NCBI GenBank assembly: GCA_037127255.1 | Contig: JBANSL010000009.1 | Coordinates: 33,997,475 to 34,061,474 of the forward strand | Length of the DNA: 64,000 nt | Reading direction: 5' to 3' | Origin: Persicaria tinctoria | Lineage: Eukaryota > Streptophyta > Magnoliopsida > Caryophyllales > Polygonaceae | Part shown: one piece after another, positions 44,071 to 56,625 of the stretch | How positions within the stretch are numbered: the first letter of the stretch is position 1 | Layout: every line of letters starts with the position of its first letter | Notes under the pieces: generated by a model | The model's input: the letters and a program-made list of their open reading frames with translations, nothing else | What the model was told of the DNA's origin: nothing | Databases searched by the model: none | Position numbers and translations under genes: made by a program

Positions 44071-44263
44071 TTCCATGTGTTAGCGTGATTCTTTTCTTTG
44101 AAGTTGCGTGTCTTCTTTTGTTGTTTATCATTTTAGATAATGTATTTGAATTATTGCAATTTAATATGCATTTTGTTTTTTTGACAATCTTATTTTATTA
44201 ATTTCAATAAAATTTATTAATTAAATTATATTAAAATAATAATAATATTCTTCTATTGTAAAA
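44071..44263 (+). other. Harbinger 3' region
   Basis: AT-rich, non-coding downstream part of the Harbinger element; nothing else seen. It continues past the MITE at 44264-45079. Confidence 0.5.
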
Positions 44264-45079
44264 GGGTCAATTGCGCTAAATATCCTGGCCTTTGTGGATA
44301 GTTGCACTTAATATCCCGACCTTGTAAGATTTCACGAAATATCCTAACCTTTGGTGTTAGATGCGCTCTCTACCCTAGATATATTTCTTAAATTAAAAAA
44401 TTACACAAATAATGGAAAAATTACACAAAAGCACCCATATTTATATATAAAAAAATTCAATAATCCCTATTTTAATAAAAATAAAAAGGAAATTTATACC
44501 AAACATATAAAAATGCGTGCTCTAAAAAATTAAAATAAGATCGATTAAGCCCAGTGAACCGGGCAGAGCACTCGACGAAAGGAACTGAGCAAGTACGAGA
44601 AATTGGCCCCGCTTATTTAAAAATAAACTTGTTTCTTATTATATCTTATATTCCTTAAAAATTTATTTTATAAAGCCATAGTTATAATTTACGTAAGATT
44701 AATATGTAAGTACCATATTATATGCCCAATTAATCAAGCTTCCATGAGTATATACCCAAATTTCCTATTTTTAATATATGTTTATCATATCTTTATTAGT
44801 TATAAATAGTTATCATATACTCCGTATTTTACTATTTCTTTTTAAAAAATATATTTTATTTTATTTTTTTAAAGTATTATATTTCATATATGTATAGTTA
44901 GCATTTTTTATAGAATCCTTTTTTTAATGTTGTGGAATTTAGATGAGAAATATTTTCATAAGATTCAATCACAAGAGCGCAACTAACACCAAAAGTCAGG
45001 ATATTTCGCGAAATCTTACAAGGTCGGGATATTAAACGCAACCATCCATAAAGGTCAGGATATTTAGCGCAATTAACCC
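44264..45079. mobile_element. MITE with ~110-bp TIRs and 9-bp TSD (Mutator-like)
   Basis: The left arm from 44264 (GGGTCAATTGCGCTAAATAT) and the right arm ending 45079 are inverted repeats over about 110 bp with few mismatches. The 9-bp ATTGTAAAA is repeated exactly (44255-44263, 45080-45088). Each arm repeats ATATCC(T/C)(G/A)(A/G)CCTT words about three times. The centre is AT-rich and non-coding. TIR length and TSD fit a MULE-type MITE. Confidence 0.9.
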
Positions 45080-45088
45080 ATTGTAAAA

Positions 45089-45297
45089 TAATTTTATACG
45101 ATGAAATTAAATAAATAGATGTAATATGTCGGATAATAACGTAAGTATTAAATGATGAAAAGTCGAGGTAGGGCCCGTTAGTGGAGTGCAGGGATGTGGG
45201 TGAAATTGATAAAAATAATAAAGAGTGTACTTGTGCTGACGTGGTAGGAAAAAAATGGGTTAAGTATAGAGAGAAGTGTACAGGGGTGTGCGTGGCC
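45089..45297. other. Continuation of the Harbinger 3' flank
   Basis: Non-coding. A GACGTGG word occurs at 45239-45245. The right end of the Harbinger element may lie near GTGCGTGGCC followed by TTA at 45289-45301, but no matching left TIR was found. Confidence 0.35.
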
Positions 45298-45298
45298 T

Positions 45299-45346
45299 TA
45301 GGGCATTTGCATCCCATACACATGATATGCAACGTGGGTGCCCTAA
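45299..45346. repeat. Short inverted repeat TTAGGGCA...TGCCCTAA
   Basis: A 48-bp imperfect palindrome with arms TTAGGGCA and TGCCCTAA and inner GCAT/ATGC words. It resembles two fused TE tips or a deleted MITE. It directly abuts the next MITE. Confidence 0.6.
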
Positions 45347-46377
45347 GGCCATGAACAACAAAGAGTCACACGAATCAAAGCTCATTTAAACCAAATAAGC
45401 AACTATTCATGCCACGTCAGCTTTCTACTGACTTTTCACCTTTTTACATTTTTCATCTACAATAGAGAGTCGCGCGAATCAAAAACTCATTTTACATTTT
45501 TTTTATATTTATTAAGCTACATTTTTTTGTTAATGATATTGTTAATATTAATATTAATACGTATCATTAAAATAAAAAGGCATACAATTAAATTTATAAA
45601 TATTTTATTAACTTGATACACTAAAAAACACGGAAACAAAAAAAAAAGGCTAACTATATGTAACCCAATACTATTTTTTTTTTTTTTAAGTCGAACTTCA
45701 TTGATTAATTAAAACGACGTTGCACATAAGATAACACATCAACTGAAACTCCAACTTAGCAAACATATGACAAAATGAAACAACAACACACAAAATATGA
45801 TGTGAAATGAAAGATACTTGAACGTTGATATTTGAAATTTAAAATTTCACCCATTCAAATTGTACGACAAAATGTAGTTGGTAGTATATTTTTATGTTTT
45901 ATTATATGTGTGTGTGTTTTCATGTTCCGAGTGTAGTGGGTATTGTTATTTAATGTTCAAATTTATGTATTTTTATGGTGTAAGTTTATGTTGATTTAAG
46001 TTAATATTGTTTATGTGACTATAAATCTTTAACATATGGTAAACTTAGCGAAATTTTTTTCCTTTCAAACATATACAAAATGGGTGTCATTGGGTAGAGA
46101 AAAACAAATCGTATTCAAATTTTTTTTTAAAAAAAATAATAATTTATTTAATGAATAAATCGAGATTTTAAATTAATTACAATCCCTCGCCATGTGTCTC
46201 AATACTATTGGCTACAAAAGAAAAAAATAATAAAAATATATTGGGATGATGCGCATCAACCCAAAGCGTCGGCGGTAGTTTTTACACCCGGATCATTTGT
46301 TTCTCTCTCCAATGGCCCTACTTTTTGGCTGATGTGGCAACAAAGATGATTCGTGCGGTGTTGGGTTGCACATGGTC
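45347..46377. mobile_element. Probable Harbinger-type MITE
   Basis: The left tip GGCCATGAACAAC and right tip GTTGCACATGGTC (inverse GACCATGTGCAAC) are imperfect inverted repeats with TAA outside both ends (45344-45346, 46378-46380). The interior is non-coding and AT-rich. Confidence 0.5.
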
Positions 46378-46380
46378 TAA

Positions 46381-47139
46381 GCATCAACAATGGTGAGGAG
46401 GTAGGTTGTCCTAGTTGCTTTTTGCCTCGAATTGGGCAACCTGACCATTTTGGTCTATTTCCCCGTATTTGGGGCGCCTCAATATATTGGGGACTTCCCC
46501 AAATCCGAACTCAATCATATTACGCCATGTGTCACTCCACTAAATCATTTATTTTTTAATTTCCCTTAATATATTTTAATTACAATATTCAAAATTATTA
46601 AAAAATTAATTTAATTATTTTAAATTATTAAAATTAATTATCAAATATAATTATATAATTAAATTAATAATTTTTTGAATTATTTCATTTATTAACAGTT
46701 TGATTTGAATATTTAAAATTATTTAAATTAATTATCAAATATAATTATATACTCAATTAAATTAATATTTTTTAATTTTTAATTTTATTAAAAATTTAGT
46801 TAAAATATTTTAAATTATTAAAATTAATTAGAAAAAATTAAATTAATAATTTTTATTTCTCGGATTTATTAAAAAAAATGTTAAATTATTTTAAAGTATT
46901 AAAGTTAATTATCAAATATAATTATTAAGTTAAATTAATTATTTTTTAAAATTTCTAAATCAATTAAATTATTGTAATATTTGAAAGTCAGGTATGGAAA
47001 AGGTGATGAATTGGATTATTGGGCAACCCGACCATTGTGGAGTATGATAAATGAATTGGGGAGGGTTGAGGGTAAAGTTTGTGAAAATTGAGGTGGACGA
47101 ATGAGAAAGAGAGAGAGAAATAATGAGCAAGCCCACCAT
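46381..47139. mobile_element. Possible second MITE, AT-rich
   Basis: It starts GCATCAACAATGGTGAGG and ends near CCCACCATTGTT (inverse AACAATGGTGGG). The GGGCAACC(T/C)GACCATT word appears near both ends (46434, 47021). The middle (46560-46960) is almost pure A/T. The right tip and TSD are not clear. Confidence 0.42.
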
Positions 47140-47500
47140 TGTTTTTTTTTTATACAAGTAAGGATTCAATATACCAAACAACCATATCTGGATATACTGA
47201 GAGATCGGAAATACCGGTAGATGGACAAACCATCATGAGAAACAACCTAACAACATAGAAAAACTGAACTAACACCACCGAACACTATCGGAAAGCAGGA
47301 GAATGAATGTCGGGGAATCAAGAGCGGTCACCAATGGGAGAAACAGCACAGGAAAGGCTCTTGGGGAACAACTGCGGACGCCTCAGATTTGGACTCCCTC
47401 ACGAGCCTTTAGGTATCGATCGCACATCCACGATTTCTCAAACCCCGGCAAACATGAAAAGATGCCCACACCAACCTTTCGGAACTAAACTCGAATTTTT
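47140..47500 (-). mobile_element. Possible 3' fragment of a LINE or SINE
   Basis: A T-tract at 47140-47150 followed by ATACAAGTAAGG looks like an inverted CTTGTAT-poly(A) retroposon tail. The next 340 bp are unlike the AT-rich surroundings. No protein was recognised. Confidence 0.3.
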
Positions 47501-48946
47501 TTCTAAAATTTTTAATTTATTTTTTTTAATCAAAGTTTGATCCTTGCCCATCAAGGATTAAAATTGTTTTTTTTAAAGGTTCCGACAGAAGCTTGGAAGG
47601 GTAAGAAAGGTTCAGGGGAGGCGAGAGTCAGACGGCGGAACTGAAGCCAGCAAGCACACAAATCAACCAGCCGAATTGACGCCGCCGGTAGCCCATTTTT
47701 AAAGATTTTGTAATTTGTAACAAGATTAGTTGAGATCTTTGTTTTTTTTTATTAATGGATTTATTTTAATTTTTTTAGTTGATTAGATCGGATTAGTACC
47801 TGCACTTTTTTTAATTAATGAGTTGAAGATTAATATTGATGTAAATATATAGTTTTTTTTATTAGAGTGGCGGCTACGACATGTGGCGGCTTCTCCTTTA
47901 ATGTAGTTTTTTTTATTTAGGATATTAATTGATTTATGTTAATTAATTATTAAAATCTAAACAAACTTATTTTTCGGATAATAAAATCTAAATATATTTT
48001 ATTTTCCGAATAATAAAAAATTTGTTTTAATTGATTTATTTGGATTCTTCCTTATCTAATTTAGAGAATATAATCAAATCTTAACTAATTAGAAAATCTT
48101 TTAATATTTTAAATATGTTTTTTTTAATAAAAGATTTAAACGGATAATGAGATCTCATATTTCCCCCAAAAATCTCATGTATATCTATATTTTTTTTTTG
48201 TAAATAAATAGTTTAAAAATCGTGTCTATTTAAGGGTTTGTTGAAAGAAATGAGGCTTTGTTAGTTTTTTCACTTCTTCTAAATTCTAACGTACCTTTCT
48301 TGATTTTACAAGTGGTGTAATGGGTGTCTCTCTTGGTTTTCTGCAACCACGGTTCGTGAGCTATTCATCTCGATGTCCAGTGATACCTTTCATTTTAAGT
48401 TAGTTTTCTCCTATAGACCGAAGCCTTTTTTTTTGGCTTTTAATCTCAATTGTGATTTTTTTTTTGTGTAATTTCATGAATGCTTTCAGCTAATAATCAT
48501 CTTCTCTATATATTAGTTAGTAATCCATAGTATGTTGTATGAAAAGTTTTTTTCAATAGAACTAGATTAGATTGCACACAATGACAAATAATAAAGACAA
48601 ATAATAAAGGTAAGACACTCATAGAGAAGAATAATAGGAAGCTTTGAAAAAAGGGTACTTTAAATATTATTTATTTATGTGTTTGTGTGATTCATTTCGG
48701 TTTGATTTAGTTCAATCAATTGATGATGAAGTTCATTAATCACGTTTGTGCGGATTAGTTTAATTTCGATCGTTTTAATCGAGTTCAATCAACTAAGTTT
48801 TTTTTTTTTTTAATCAATAATAATTACAATAATAATCTAAATAAGCATGATAATGGCACCCACATATATTGTTACATACACTAATACACATGTAACCATT
48901 TTAAACTAAAAAATATGTCCGCACAAGGTGCGGGTACTAAACCAGT
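47501..48946 (+). mobile_element. Region ending in a Helitron-like 3' terminus
   Basis: The end at 48919-48946 has a hairpin CCGCAC/GTGCGG, then GGTACTAAACCAGT followed by T, almost identical to the terminus at 12215-12244. Helitrons end in CTRRT; CCAGT is a one-base variant. The left end was not found, so the start given is only the edge of otherwise unexplained AT-rich DNA with no gene. Confidence 0.4.
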
Positions 48947-49025
48947 TTCCCCTATATAAAGACAAAAAAATTAAATCCTATCCTTCAAATTGAACTTATT
49001 GAAGTTACATAGGGCACATAATTAT

Positions 49026-52000
49026 TTAGTCAACATGACCGGGGCTAAGATGGTCAAAAAAGAGAGAAGCGTAAAAGATCCGATTCCACGTGTCAGGCAC
49101 TCCAGGTAAGCACCAGTGGCTACAGTCAGCCCTTACCTTGAGCACAGACTCATCCATTACGACGTCGTTTCCGTCCTTGAACCGGTAAATGGAGGGGTGG
49201 GCGTCGAGCCGGTAACCGGAAAGCTTGGTTATGTTGAGGTAGCTGACGTGGACCCCATCGCGGCCGTTGATCTCCCTGATCTTGGCCTCCACCACGTCGA
49301 TCATCGATTGCGGGTAGAGCTGCCTGTAGGAGCCATTGGGGATCGGACGGCTGACGTTGTAGCACCACTGGTCCGCCTTCTTGTGCTCGGTGGAGATGCT
49401 GCGGAAGTAGACCTTCGTCTTGGTGGGGTCCACGTTGCGGGCCAGCCAGTTGGCCCACGTGGTCAACGCCCGCTCGTACGCTACTTCGGTCTGCATCTCC
49501 TCTACCTGCTCCCCTTTGTATTCGAACACGTCCCACCTGCGGGCCCCATCCAGGCGTGATACAAATAGAGTACGGTTTAATTTTTACTATGAATTGCGGA
49601 AAACCACTCATATATTTGGCGAGTCTTCAAATAGCCACTTGGATAAAACAAAATTACAGAAAATTGCCAACCCAAAAAAAAAATTACAGAAAACTATCCA
49701 CATAGTACTTCCGTTATCAATAAACTACACAATTATATAGTGAACCCTCTGTCTCCAATCTTGTCTCGCCATAGGCTCACATAACATAAAGTCTATATAT
49801 GCACACACAAAAATTAAAAAAACTATAATTGATAAAAAAAAATTACACTTTTTAACCTAGATATATATTAGGTTTCATGTTAAATACTTCTTATTTTGGG
49901 GATTATTTTTATCAATTTTTCGTTTATAAAATAAAATTTTGTAGTTTTTTAAAAATATTTTTGGTGATTTTTGTCCTTCGTAAACTAAAAAAGTATTTAA
50001 AAAACTCTAAAATCTATTCTTTTAAAATACTTTTTTTCAGTTTAGTTTTTTTTTTTATTATTCTGGATTTTTTTTTCATAATTTTAATTCGTTTTACTGA
50101 ATAAATTCTGTAAAAATTAACCCGCATAAATTACCGGTAGTTTCTATTAATTTACCCCTTATTTTTTACTCACCCCACCCAGAAAGGTAAGATATATGAT
50201 GATAAATCATTACATAGGCAAAAAAGGCAATGCGATTTTCCGTAAGTTATTAGAAAAATGCAGCATAAAATTTCATAATGTAACGTGTTTTTGGTAGCAG
50301 CTTTAAATATTCCGCCTATGTTTCAGGGTTGGTGGATAAATTAGATGAAGGTAATGATTTGATGTATGGAGAGAATTTGATAATTAGCATAAAAAAAAAA
50401 GAGAATTTGATAATTTTAAGAAAAAAGCATTAGAAATCTAATATCTAATATATTGAAAATACTGAAGTATTTCGAAAACACTAGGCCATTATATATAACA
50501 ACTAAATATATTCCTCAATTTAAGGTTAGCTTACTCTACATATATATTGTAATCCTAAAATTCAAATATTTTATAAAATTCAAATTATGTACTTTAGGTA
50601 AAAAAAGCAAGCTATCATCCCAATTAATAGAGAAATAATCCCTGCATTTCAAAATATAAATTGTTCGATTTTTTAACCAATTTTATATTAAAAACTGTAT
50701 AATATATATACATATATTTTTAATTTTCTAAAATATTTTCATATTCATTATAAAATATATATTTTTAATGAATATATTAAAATATCTGTGAAAATTATCT
50801 TAAAAGTTTTTTAGTTTTCGAAATGATCCTACCCAATAGTACTAGGACGTGCCTAGTTATTCTGATCTTTTCAATTGAGATGTGGTTTTTTGAGCCAAGA
50901 CTAATTAATTAATTGCCAAACTGCTTTAACCATTTAATTAAATTGCGGAGTAATTAAAACATGCAAGTTACAAGATGGCAGCTGGAATTAATTGTGGAGG
51001 TCAACAAGGACAAGGGTCTCACTTCTCAGCCAGGCCGGGTTGGTTTAATTAATTCCCCTTTTGAAAAAAGTTTTTTTTTTTTTTGTGTCGAATCAACTTT
51101 TGAAATCGGCATCATATATGGTTTGGTTGAGCTATTAATTTTTAATTATGACAACGTTAAGCATATGGTCATCAATATATTCAATATATATATATTTATA
51201 TAAGGAAGATACTTAGATCCAAGAAATAAATTAACTAATATAATAATATAATTAATTAATGCATGTTAGTGAGTGAAGTACGTAGAGTGTAGACTATACT
51301 ACGTACTTGTTTTCAGGGTGAAGCTTCGATCCTATGCACATAATATGATCCCTCCAAACACCAAATTAAAAGAGAGATTAAATGCTTAATAATTAATAAA
51401 ATAAATGAATGATATGGAAGCTTACGATCTGAACTTGCCGAGGTGAGTCCACCAGTGACCGGAGTTGAAGAGCATGACGTGGGCGCCACGCCATCGCTCC
51501 GCCGAGGGCGGGAGGTGGTCGAGGGAGAGCACCTTCTTCCCGCTCTTGTGCTTCGCGTCCAACTGCACCATGAACGGCGCCCAATGGAACTCCAACGTGA
51601 AATTATAGTCCTACATTATTATTATTATTATTATTATTAAAAAGATTAAATTAATGGCTACAAGTAATTTTTCAATTTCCGATCGTGTAGTACAAACCTT
51701 GACCCGGAGGACCTTATAGAGGTCTCCGGCAACGTCGACTATGGCGCGGTGGGGAGAAGGGAGGGAGGTGTAGAGAAGACAAGCAAGGGACTCCCACATG
51801 TTTCTATTGAGGGAGTCCCCTACGAGTACCACCCTCTTCCCTCTTAGCCTCTCCAGCATGTCTAACCCATTAAACCTATAATTAATACAAATATATATAT
51901 GATGACGATGATCATGATGATGTCTTTCGAAAAGAGAACGGATATGATCGATCATGGATCGAGATGATACATACTGTGGGATGTGACACTCGTCGTCGTC

Positions 52001-52528
52001 GGATTCCCAGCTCCATCCCTCGTAGCGAGAATCGGGGCGCCCATTCCTCTGGCAACTCATCTTCTCTTCGAGAAACGAGCATTGACTCACTCGGTACCTC
52101 GGGTTCTCCTCTGGCTTGTACACCCACCTCCCTTCGTACATTTTGCACTTGCTCGATCTGGAGGTGGGGCCCTGCATCGTAACTTTACTACTACTACTGC
52201 TGCTACTACTCTTATTGTTGCTGCTACTCAAGTAAACTCCCACAGTGTTGGTGCTGTTGGTGTTGGTTTCATTGGTGGGGATTTCGTACTGTGTGTCCCC
52301 ACCAATGACAGATAGATCCGGTGGTGGTGCAGGGGACGTGGCGGTGTCGGGAGGTTGTTGTTGTTGTTGGGAGTTAGTGACGAAGGAGACGATGGTGGTT
52401 TGGACGTTGGTGACGTCGACGGTTTGAGGGTTGTTTGTGAGGAGGAGGGTGAGGAGGAAGAGTGCGAGGAACCCTCCAAGGCTCAACATTTTCCATGTTT
52501 CGCTGATGGCTGATTTCTTTAACTCCAT
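49026..52528 (-). CDS. TRICHOME BIREFRINGENCE-LIKE (TBL) polysaccharide O-acetyltransferase
   Basis: TBL proteins are Golgi type II membrane proteins that O-acetylate wall polysaccharides such as xylan, mannan, xyloglucan or pectin. Four exons, all with GT..AG introns, join without a gap: 52528-51975, 51875-51698, 51610-51426 and 49536-49026, giving 475 residues. A membrane anchor lies at about residues 13-32. A Gln/Ser/Thr/Asn-rich stem follows to about 125, including a run of serines. The PMR5N domain has CKMYEGRWVYKPEENPRY, and the catalytic domain has VVLVGDSLNRNMWESL (Gly-Asp-Ser at 204-206) and DCSHWCLPG (Asp443, His446). The 1889-bp third intron is AT-rich and non-coding. All key residues are present. 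I cannot tell which TBL or which substrate. Confidence 0.95.
49537..51425 (-). other. Third intron of the TBL gene
   Basis: 1.9 kb, strongly AT-rich with poly(T) runs; no TE boundary or gene was recognised in it. The other two introns are about 100 and 90 bp. Confidence 0.8.
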
Positions 52529-53578
52529 TGTTCTATTCTATCTATGCCTACTTTTTTTTTTCTCCATCAGTCACGTTATATAGTATGAGTATAAAATAAA
52601 TTAATAAGTTTTAATTTCCGAGGAACAAATTAAACGGTTATATAATTACTCACTTTTTCATTTAAAATGATTTTTTGTGCATGTTATTTATTTACAATAT
52701 TAACTTTTATAATAATTCATATTAATAATAATAAGTACTCTGTATGAAATTATTTTAAAAAAATTATTTAAAAAATAATATTTTATATTACTTTTATCCT
52801 CATAAAAAAATTAGGAGAATATTAATTTGTATGAGGGCGTTTTTGGTAATTTGCGAAAGAGTGAAATTAATTTGTGTCCACATTTTTTAATTTGTTGAGG
52901 AGTGAAATAAGTCCACATGGGTTTGGTAAGTGAGATTTGTAGTTTTAGGAGTGTAGAGAAGAAGAAAGCGATCCCTCGGTGATAAGATATAGGGGAGTAG
53001 TTAACATTATGCAATGAATTGGCGTGGTCCCGATATCAAATGATCCATAATGATTTCCTGCTTAATAATTAAATTAATTACAGCTAATTTGTCTTTTTTT
53101 TTTTCTTAACTTGGGGGGTTCTGTCTTAATAATTAGTGTTAATTAGGTATAAATTAAAATATGAAAGTAGACATATGGCCAGTTGGAGGGTGCACACTGC
53201 ACAGCTTTCATGATTCCGAATTCTTCAATTACACTCAAATTTTAAACTCCCAACGACATTTGCAAATATACCTCGCTTTTCAATGTTATGAGTTTTTTAT
53301 TAAACTGTAAAGATGAAATAGTTTAGTATGCCGTATCATCAGCTTGAGTTATTTCTGATTTTGGTTATAACACGTTCGAGTCTTATTGAATTTCGATTTA
53401 TTGGAGTACAGTTCATTTGGGATTCGATTAGTTTGAGTTATTCGAATATTGAATCAAAATAAGTCAAAATGGTTTTCAGGTGATATATGCATTATATTTT
53501 AAGGATTCGAGTCAAATCCTTTTGGGGGGTAGAGGTCAAGTTATGGAATTTCAGGTGATTTATTGGAGTACAGTTCAT
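52529..53578 (-). promoter_or_regulatory. TBL upstream region
   Basis: On the minus strand a TATATAA at 52582-52576 lies about 48 bp before the ATG, which would give a very short 5' UTR. The rest is AT-rich. A 22-bp sequence starting GATTTATTGGAGTACAG is repeated at 53395-53416 and 53557-53578, the second copy ending exactly at the LINE target duplication. Confidence 0.45.
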
Positions 53579-53613
53579 AAGTAGGAATATAAAATATCAA
53601 ATACTAGAAAAAA

Positions 53614-54303
53614 ATGAGCCCCCTTTTTTGTAAAGAACGCGCGGCACGCGCTTGGGAAGAAAACCTCTGGTGTTCATCCCCGAAGCTCCAAACTTGCGTG
53701 ATTGTTCTCTCTGAAGCCCTAATCTATGGCCTACCCTCTCTTGAACCCCAAATCCAGTCTATCCATCCTCGGAATTTCAATAATAACCCTACTAATCGTT
53801 CGTATCTTGCTAAGGCAAGTCAGTTCTGGTCCGTTGTTGGCAAATTTCTATTGAAGGAGCACACAATCCGTGTTCGAAGGATTTCGTGCGAGAAGAGGTT
53901 TGATCCTCTTGATTCAAGCCTGCGCAACGACGATTGCTACTGGGTGACTAAGGATGAAGTGATTGATGAAGATAAATCAAATCGGCCTCCTCCATGGCCA
54001 GGATTCAGTCGTACGGAGATCAAATTAGGGCTTCGATGTGCGAATTTGGTTGGTCGTTCGTACAAATCGATCGATGAAACTGGAAGGGGGCTCTGCGATA
54101 TGATAATCATTCTCGTTGCAGTTGGTGTGTGGTACTGGTTTTGTGAGTTCCTCAATCCCTCTTCTCCCTCTCCCCTCCCGAATTTTTCCTATAAATACTG
54201 GCCGGAGGATGTAGGGATTCTTCACAATTTCTTCTATCTTCTCTCTTCTATTCTCATATACTCTGAAGCAAATTTCACTGACAAAAATCTTTCTTTTCTT
54301 GTC
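53614..54303 (+). CDS. Open N-terminal extension upstream of LINE ORF1
   Basis: From ATG at 53614 the ORF1 frame is open for 230 codons before the likely ORF1 start at 54304 (MALTEIDKGKQPMVVEDLAP). The extension includes a basic region (EHTIRVRRISCEKRFDPLDS), a CYWVTKDEV word and a hydrophobic helix (MIIILVAVGVWYWFCEFL). I recognise no domain. It could be 5' UTR open by chance, a real longer ORF1, or sequence picked up from the host. Codon-level comparison would tell. Confidence 0.35.
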
Positions 54304-55902
54304 ATGGCTCTAACTGAGATTGATAAGGGCAAACAACCCATGGTTGTAGAAGATCTTGCTCCAAAAGTGTGTAAAACTCCCAAGTGTAAAGGGAAGCCGA
54401 AAGGCGTGAAACTGGCTGAGGAGAACCCTATCTCCAATGATGGTGGCAAGGTCGAGCAATCGGCAAAGGCGGAAAGGAAAACCAGGAAGCGATCGATGAA
54501 TCGAGAGAAACTGATGGCGCTGCAAGGCAAAGTCCAGGAGAACATCTCGATGCTCAATCAATCTTCGATCTTTGCTACTATTGTTGGGGAGCCTATGAAA
54601 GCTAAAATTGTCAGGAAAAATATGAGGTACGTGTGGAAGAATCTTTCTGGTGGGTTTCAACTCATACCAATTGCTAACAATTGGTTTGAGTTAAGATTTG
54701 ATCTTATTGAGGATAGAGCCTGGGTCTGGGACAATCGTCTCTTTCATGTGTCTGGTCAGCTTATTGTTCTCCGACCCTGGCGTCTAGACTTTGATCCATG
54801 GAATGAGTCTCTTACCATGCTTGATCTATGGATCAGATTTCCTGGATTACCTGCTAAGTATGTCCATGAGGAAATTTTGAAGGATATTATCAAGGCAAAT
54901 AAGTTAGGGAATGTGATTAGAGTGTCTGCTTTCAATGCTAAGGGTGCTAGATTTCGATATCCCAGAGTTTGTGTCTCTGTTTATTTAACCAAGGTCTTAG
55001 GAAGAAAAGTTCTTGTTGCCAATGAAGTTGGTGAGGTGGAATCCTATCCTATATGGTTTGAGGACTTCCCCTTGGGGTGTGGAAGCTGTGGTGCTGCTGA
55101 TCATGGGTTTGATGATTGCCCAGGAAGAAATGTGTGCAACAATGGGGTTTTTGGAGGTGTGCAGCCTCCTGTGATGGAACCCCAACAGCCTGAGGATGCT
55201 GCATAGGAACAAGGTGATGGTGAATGGGTTAAAGTGGCTGCAAAGAAGCCCTTGGTAAGGCCCCCTCCCATGTTGGGCCATTCCAAGGAGGAGCTGCTGA
55301 AAAGCTTTGGGAAGAATGTGACCATCTCATCTGATTCTTCAAGCTCCAAATCCCCTGGGAGCTCAGTGAGTAACTCCTCTGCTATCCAAATGGTTCCTGT
55401 TTTAGGGGATCATGGCTATGTCATTGATGCAGCCCCTCTATCTGCTGTGATGCCTGCTATGCCTCCCCTGATGGTGGTACCCCCACATGATGATAAAGAG
55501 AATTTTCTAAAGGAATCACAACCAGGTCTTCCATCTTCTGTTGCCGACGATGATGATTATGAGATGTTTGATGAGAAAGAGTTTCTGGAGGAGTGTTTGG
55601 TCTCTGATGGGTTGGCTGATCCAGGGCTTACTCAGGCAGACTATGAGGTTATCTTTAGGGATGTGCCTCCCTCTGTGGAATTCAAATTACCTGATCTGAG
55701 TGACCCTGAGCGGCTAGCTGAGTCTCTGCAGGAGCCTTTCTTTTCACCAGCTATGTCCCCAATCATTGAAGACCAAGCATCTCCTAGTGGTGCATCAAAA
55801 CCTGAGTCTGGGAAGCGGAAGATGAAGATCGAGGAAGGTGATTCAGCTTGCTCCACCATGACTCTGATGGGTGGTAGCACCAAGAAGGGGAAGCATGTGT
55901 AG
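54304..55902 (+). pseudogene. LINE ORF1 protein, interrupted by one stop
   Basis: The nucleic-acid-binding protein of the LINE. A basic N-terminus (KTRKRSMNREKLMALQG) precedes a DUF4283-like region (about 54560-55030) with FELRFDLIEDRAWVWDN, RPWRLDFDPWNESLTMLDLW and IRFPGLPAKYVHEEIL. A CCHC knuckle CGSCGAADHGFDDC follows near 55078-55120, then an acidic Ser/Pro tail. An in-frame TAG at 55204-55206 splits it; the frame continues unbroken to 55902 and ends with a basic KKGKHV. Confidence 0.9.
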
Positions 55903-56625
55903 GTCAGCTATGCAGTGGCAGTTGGGAGTCCACGATGGTGGCTTTGTGTGGCTCCTTGCCAAGAATCGAATAAGGCCACGTCCAGGTGTCTTCAAGGTAG
56001 TAGATGTTGTGGTAATGTGTGTCTATGGGTGTCTATTTAGTTATGATGTTAGCTTATTGTGGGTCAAACCTTTCAGTCAGTATTATGGTAAGGATGTAAT
56101 CTGTGTTTGGGACTCTTCAGTGGTTTGTGTATTGATGTATTGGGTTAGGGATTATATATGGCATCTAGCAAGGGCTTTTGAAGTATCACAAACTGGAAAA
56201 ATTAGGCAGTATGTTTTGTATGAATTGATTAACTATCTATGCAAGTTTAAAGTTGGAAAATATATGCAACAGTGTGATATGGATTTCATTGGTTGTGATA
56301 CATTTATATGGTATTATGGTTTTGAATGGAGAACACCCATTGTGTTATGTAAGAAAGGCTTGTATAACATAGGTAATAAGGGGATAAGCTGTAGGAATAA
56401 AAGGTTACAAGAGAGAAAGGTTTTTTGTGAACAAATTAAGCAATTGAGGGGTATTTGCTTAGAAAAACATGGTTTACTGATTTTAAATGAATTAAAATTT
56501 GAAAAAGAGAAGTGTGGTGTACAAGATAATGAAGCTATGCAATCAAGAGTCCCCATTAGTGTAAAATTTATTATCGCTATTAGAAGTTCCATACCCGCGG
56601 TTTCTAATAGCTCAAAAAGTTTAAA
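55903..56625 (+). other. LINE spacer between ORF1 and ORF2
   Basis: About 720 bp. A frame here is open over 250 codons (55871-56629) and Cys/Tyr/Trp-rich, but it resembles no protein I know. It is long for an L1 inter-ORF spacer. Confidence 0.5.

Noticed and set aside
49116..49559. 147-codon plus-strand frame
   Set aside because: It is the antisense shadow of the last TBL exon.
51983..52315. Plus-strand frame of 110 codons
   Set aside because: It is the antisense shadow of TBL exon 1.
53614..55206. A 530-residue host gene
   Set aside because: Its C-terminal two thirds is LINE ORF1 (DUF4283-like and CCHC knuckle), and the whole frame lies between LINE target duplications.
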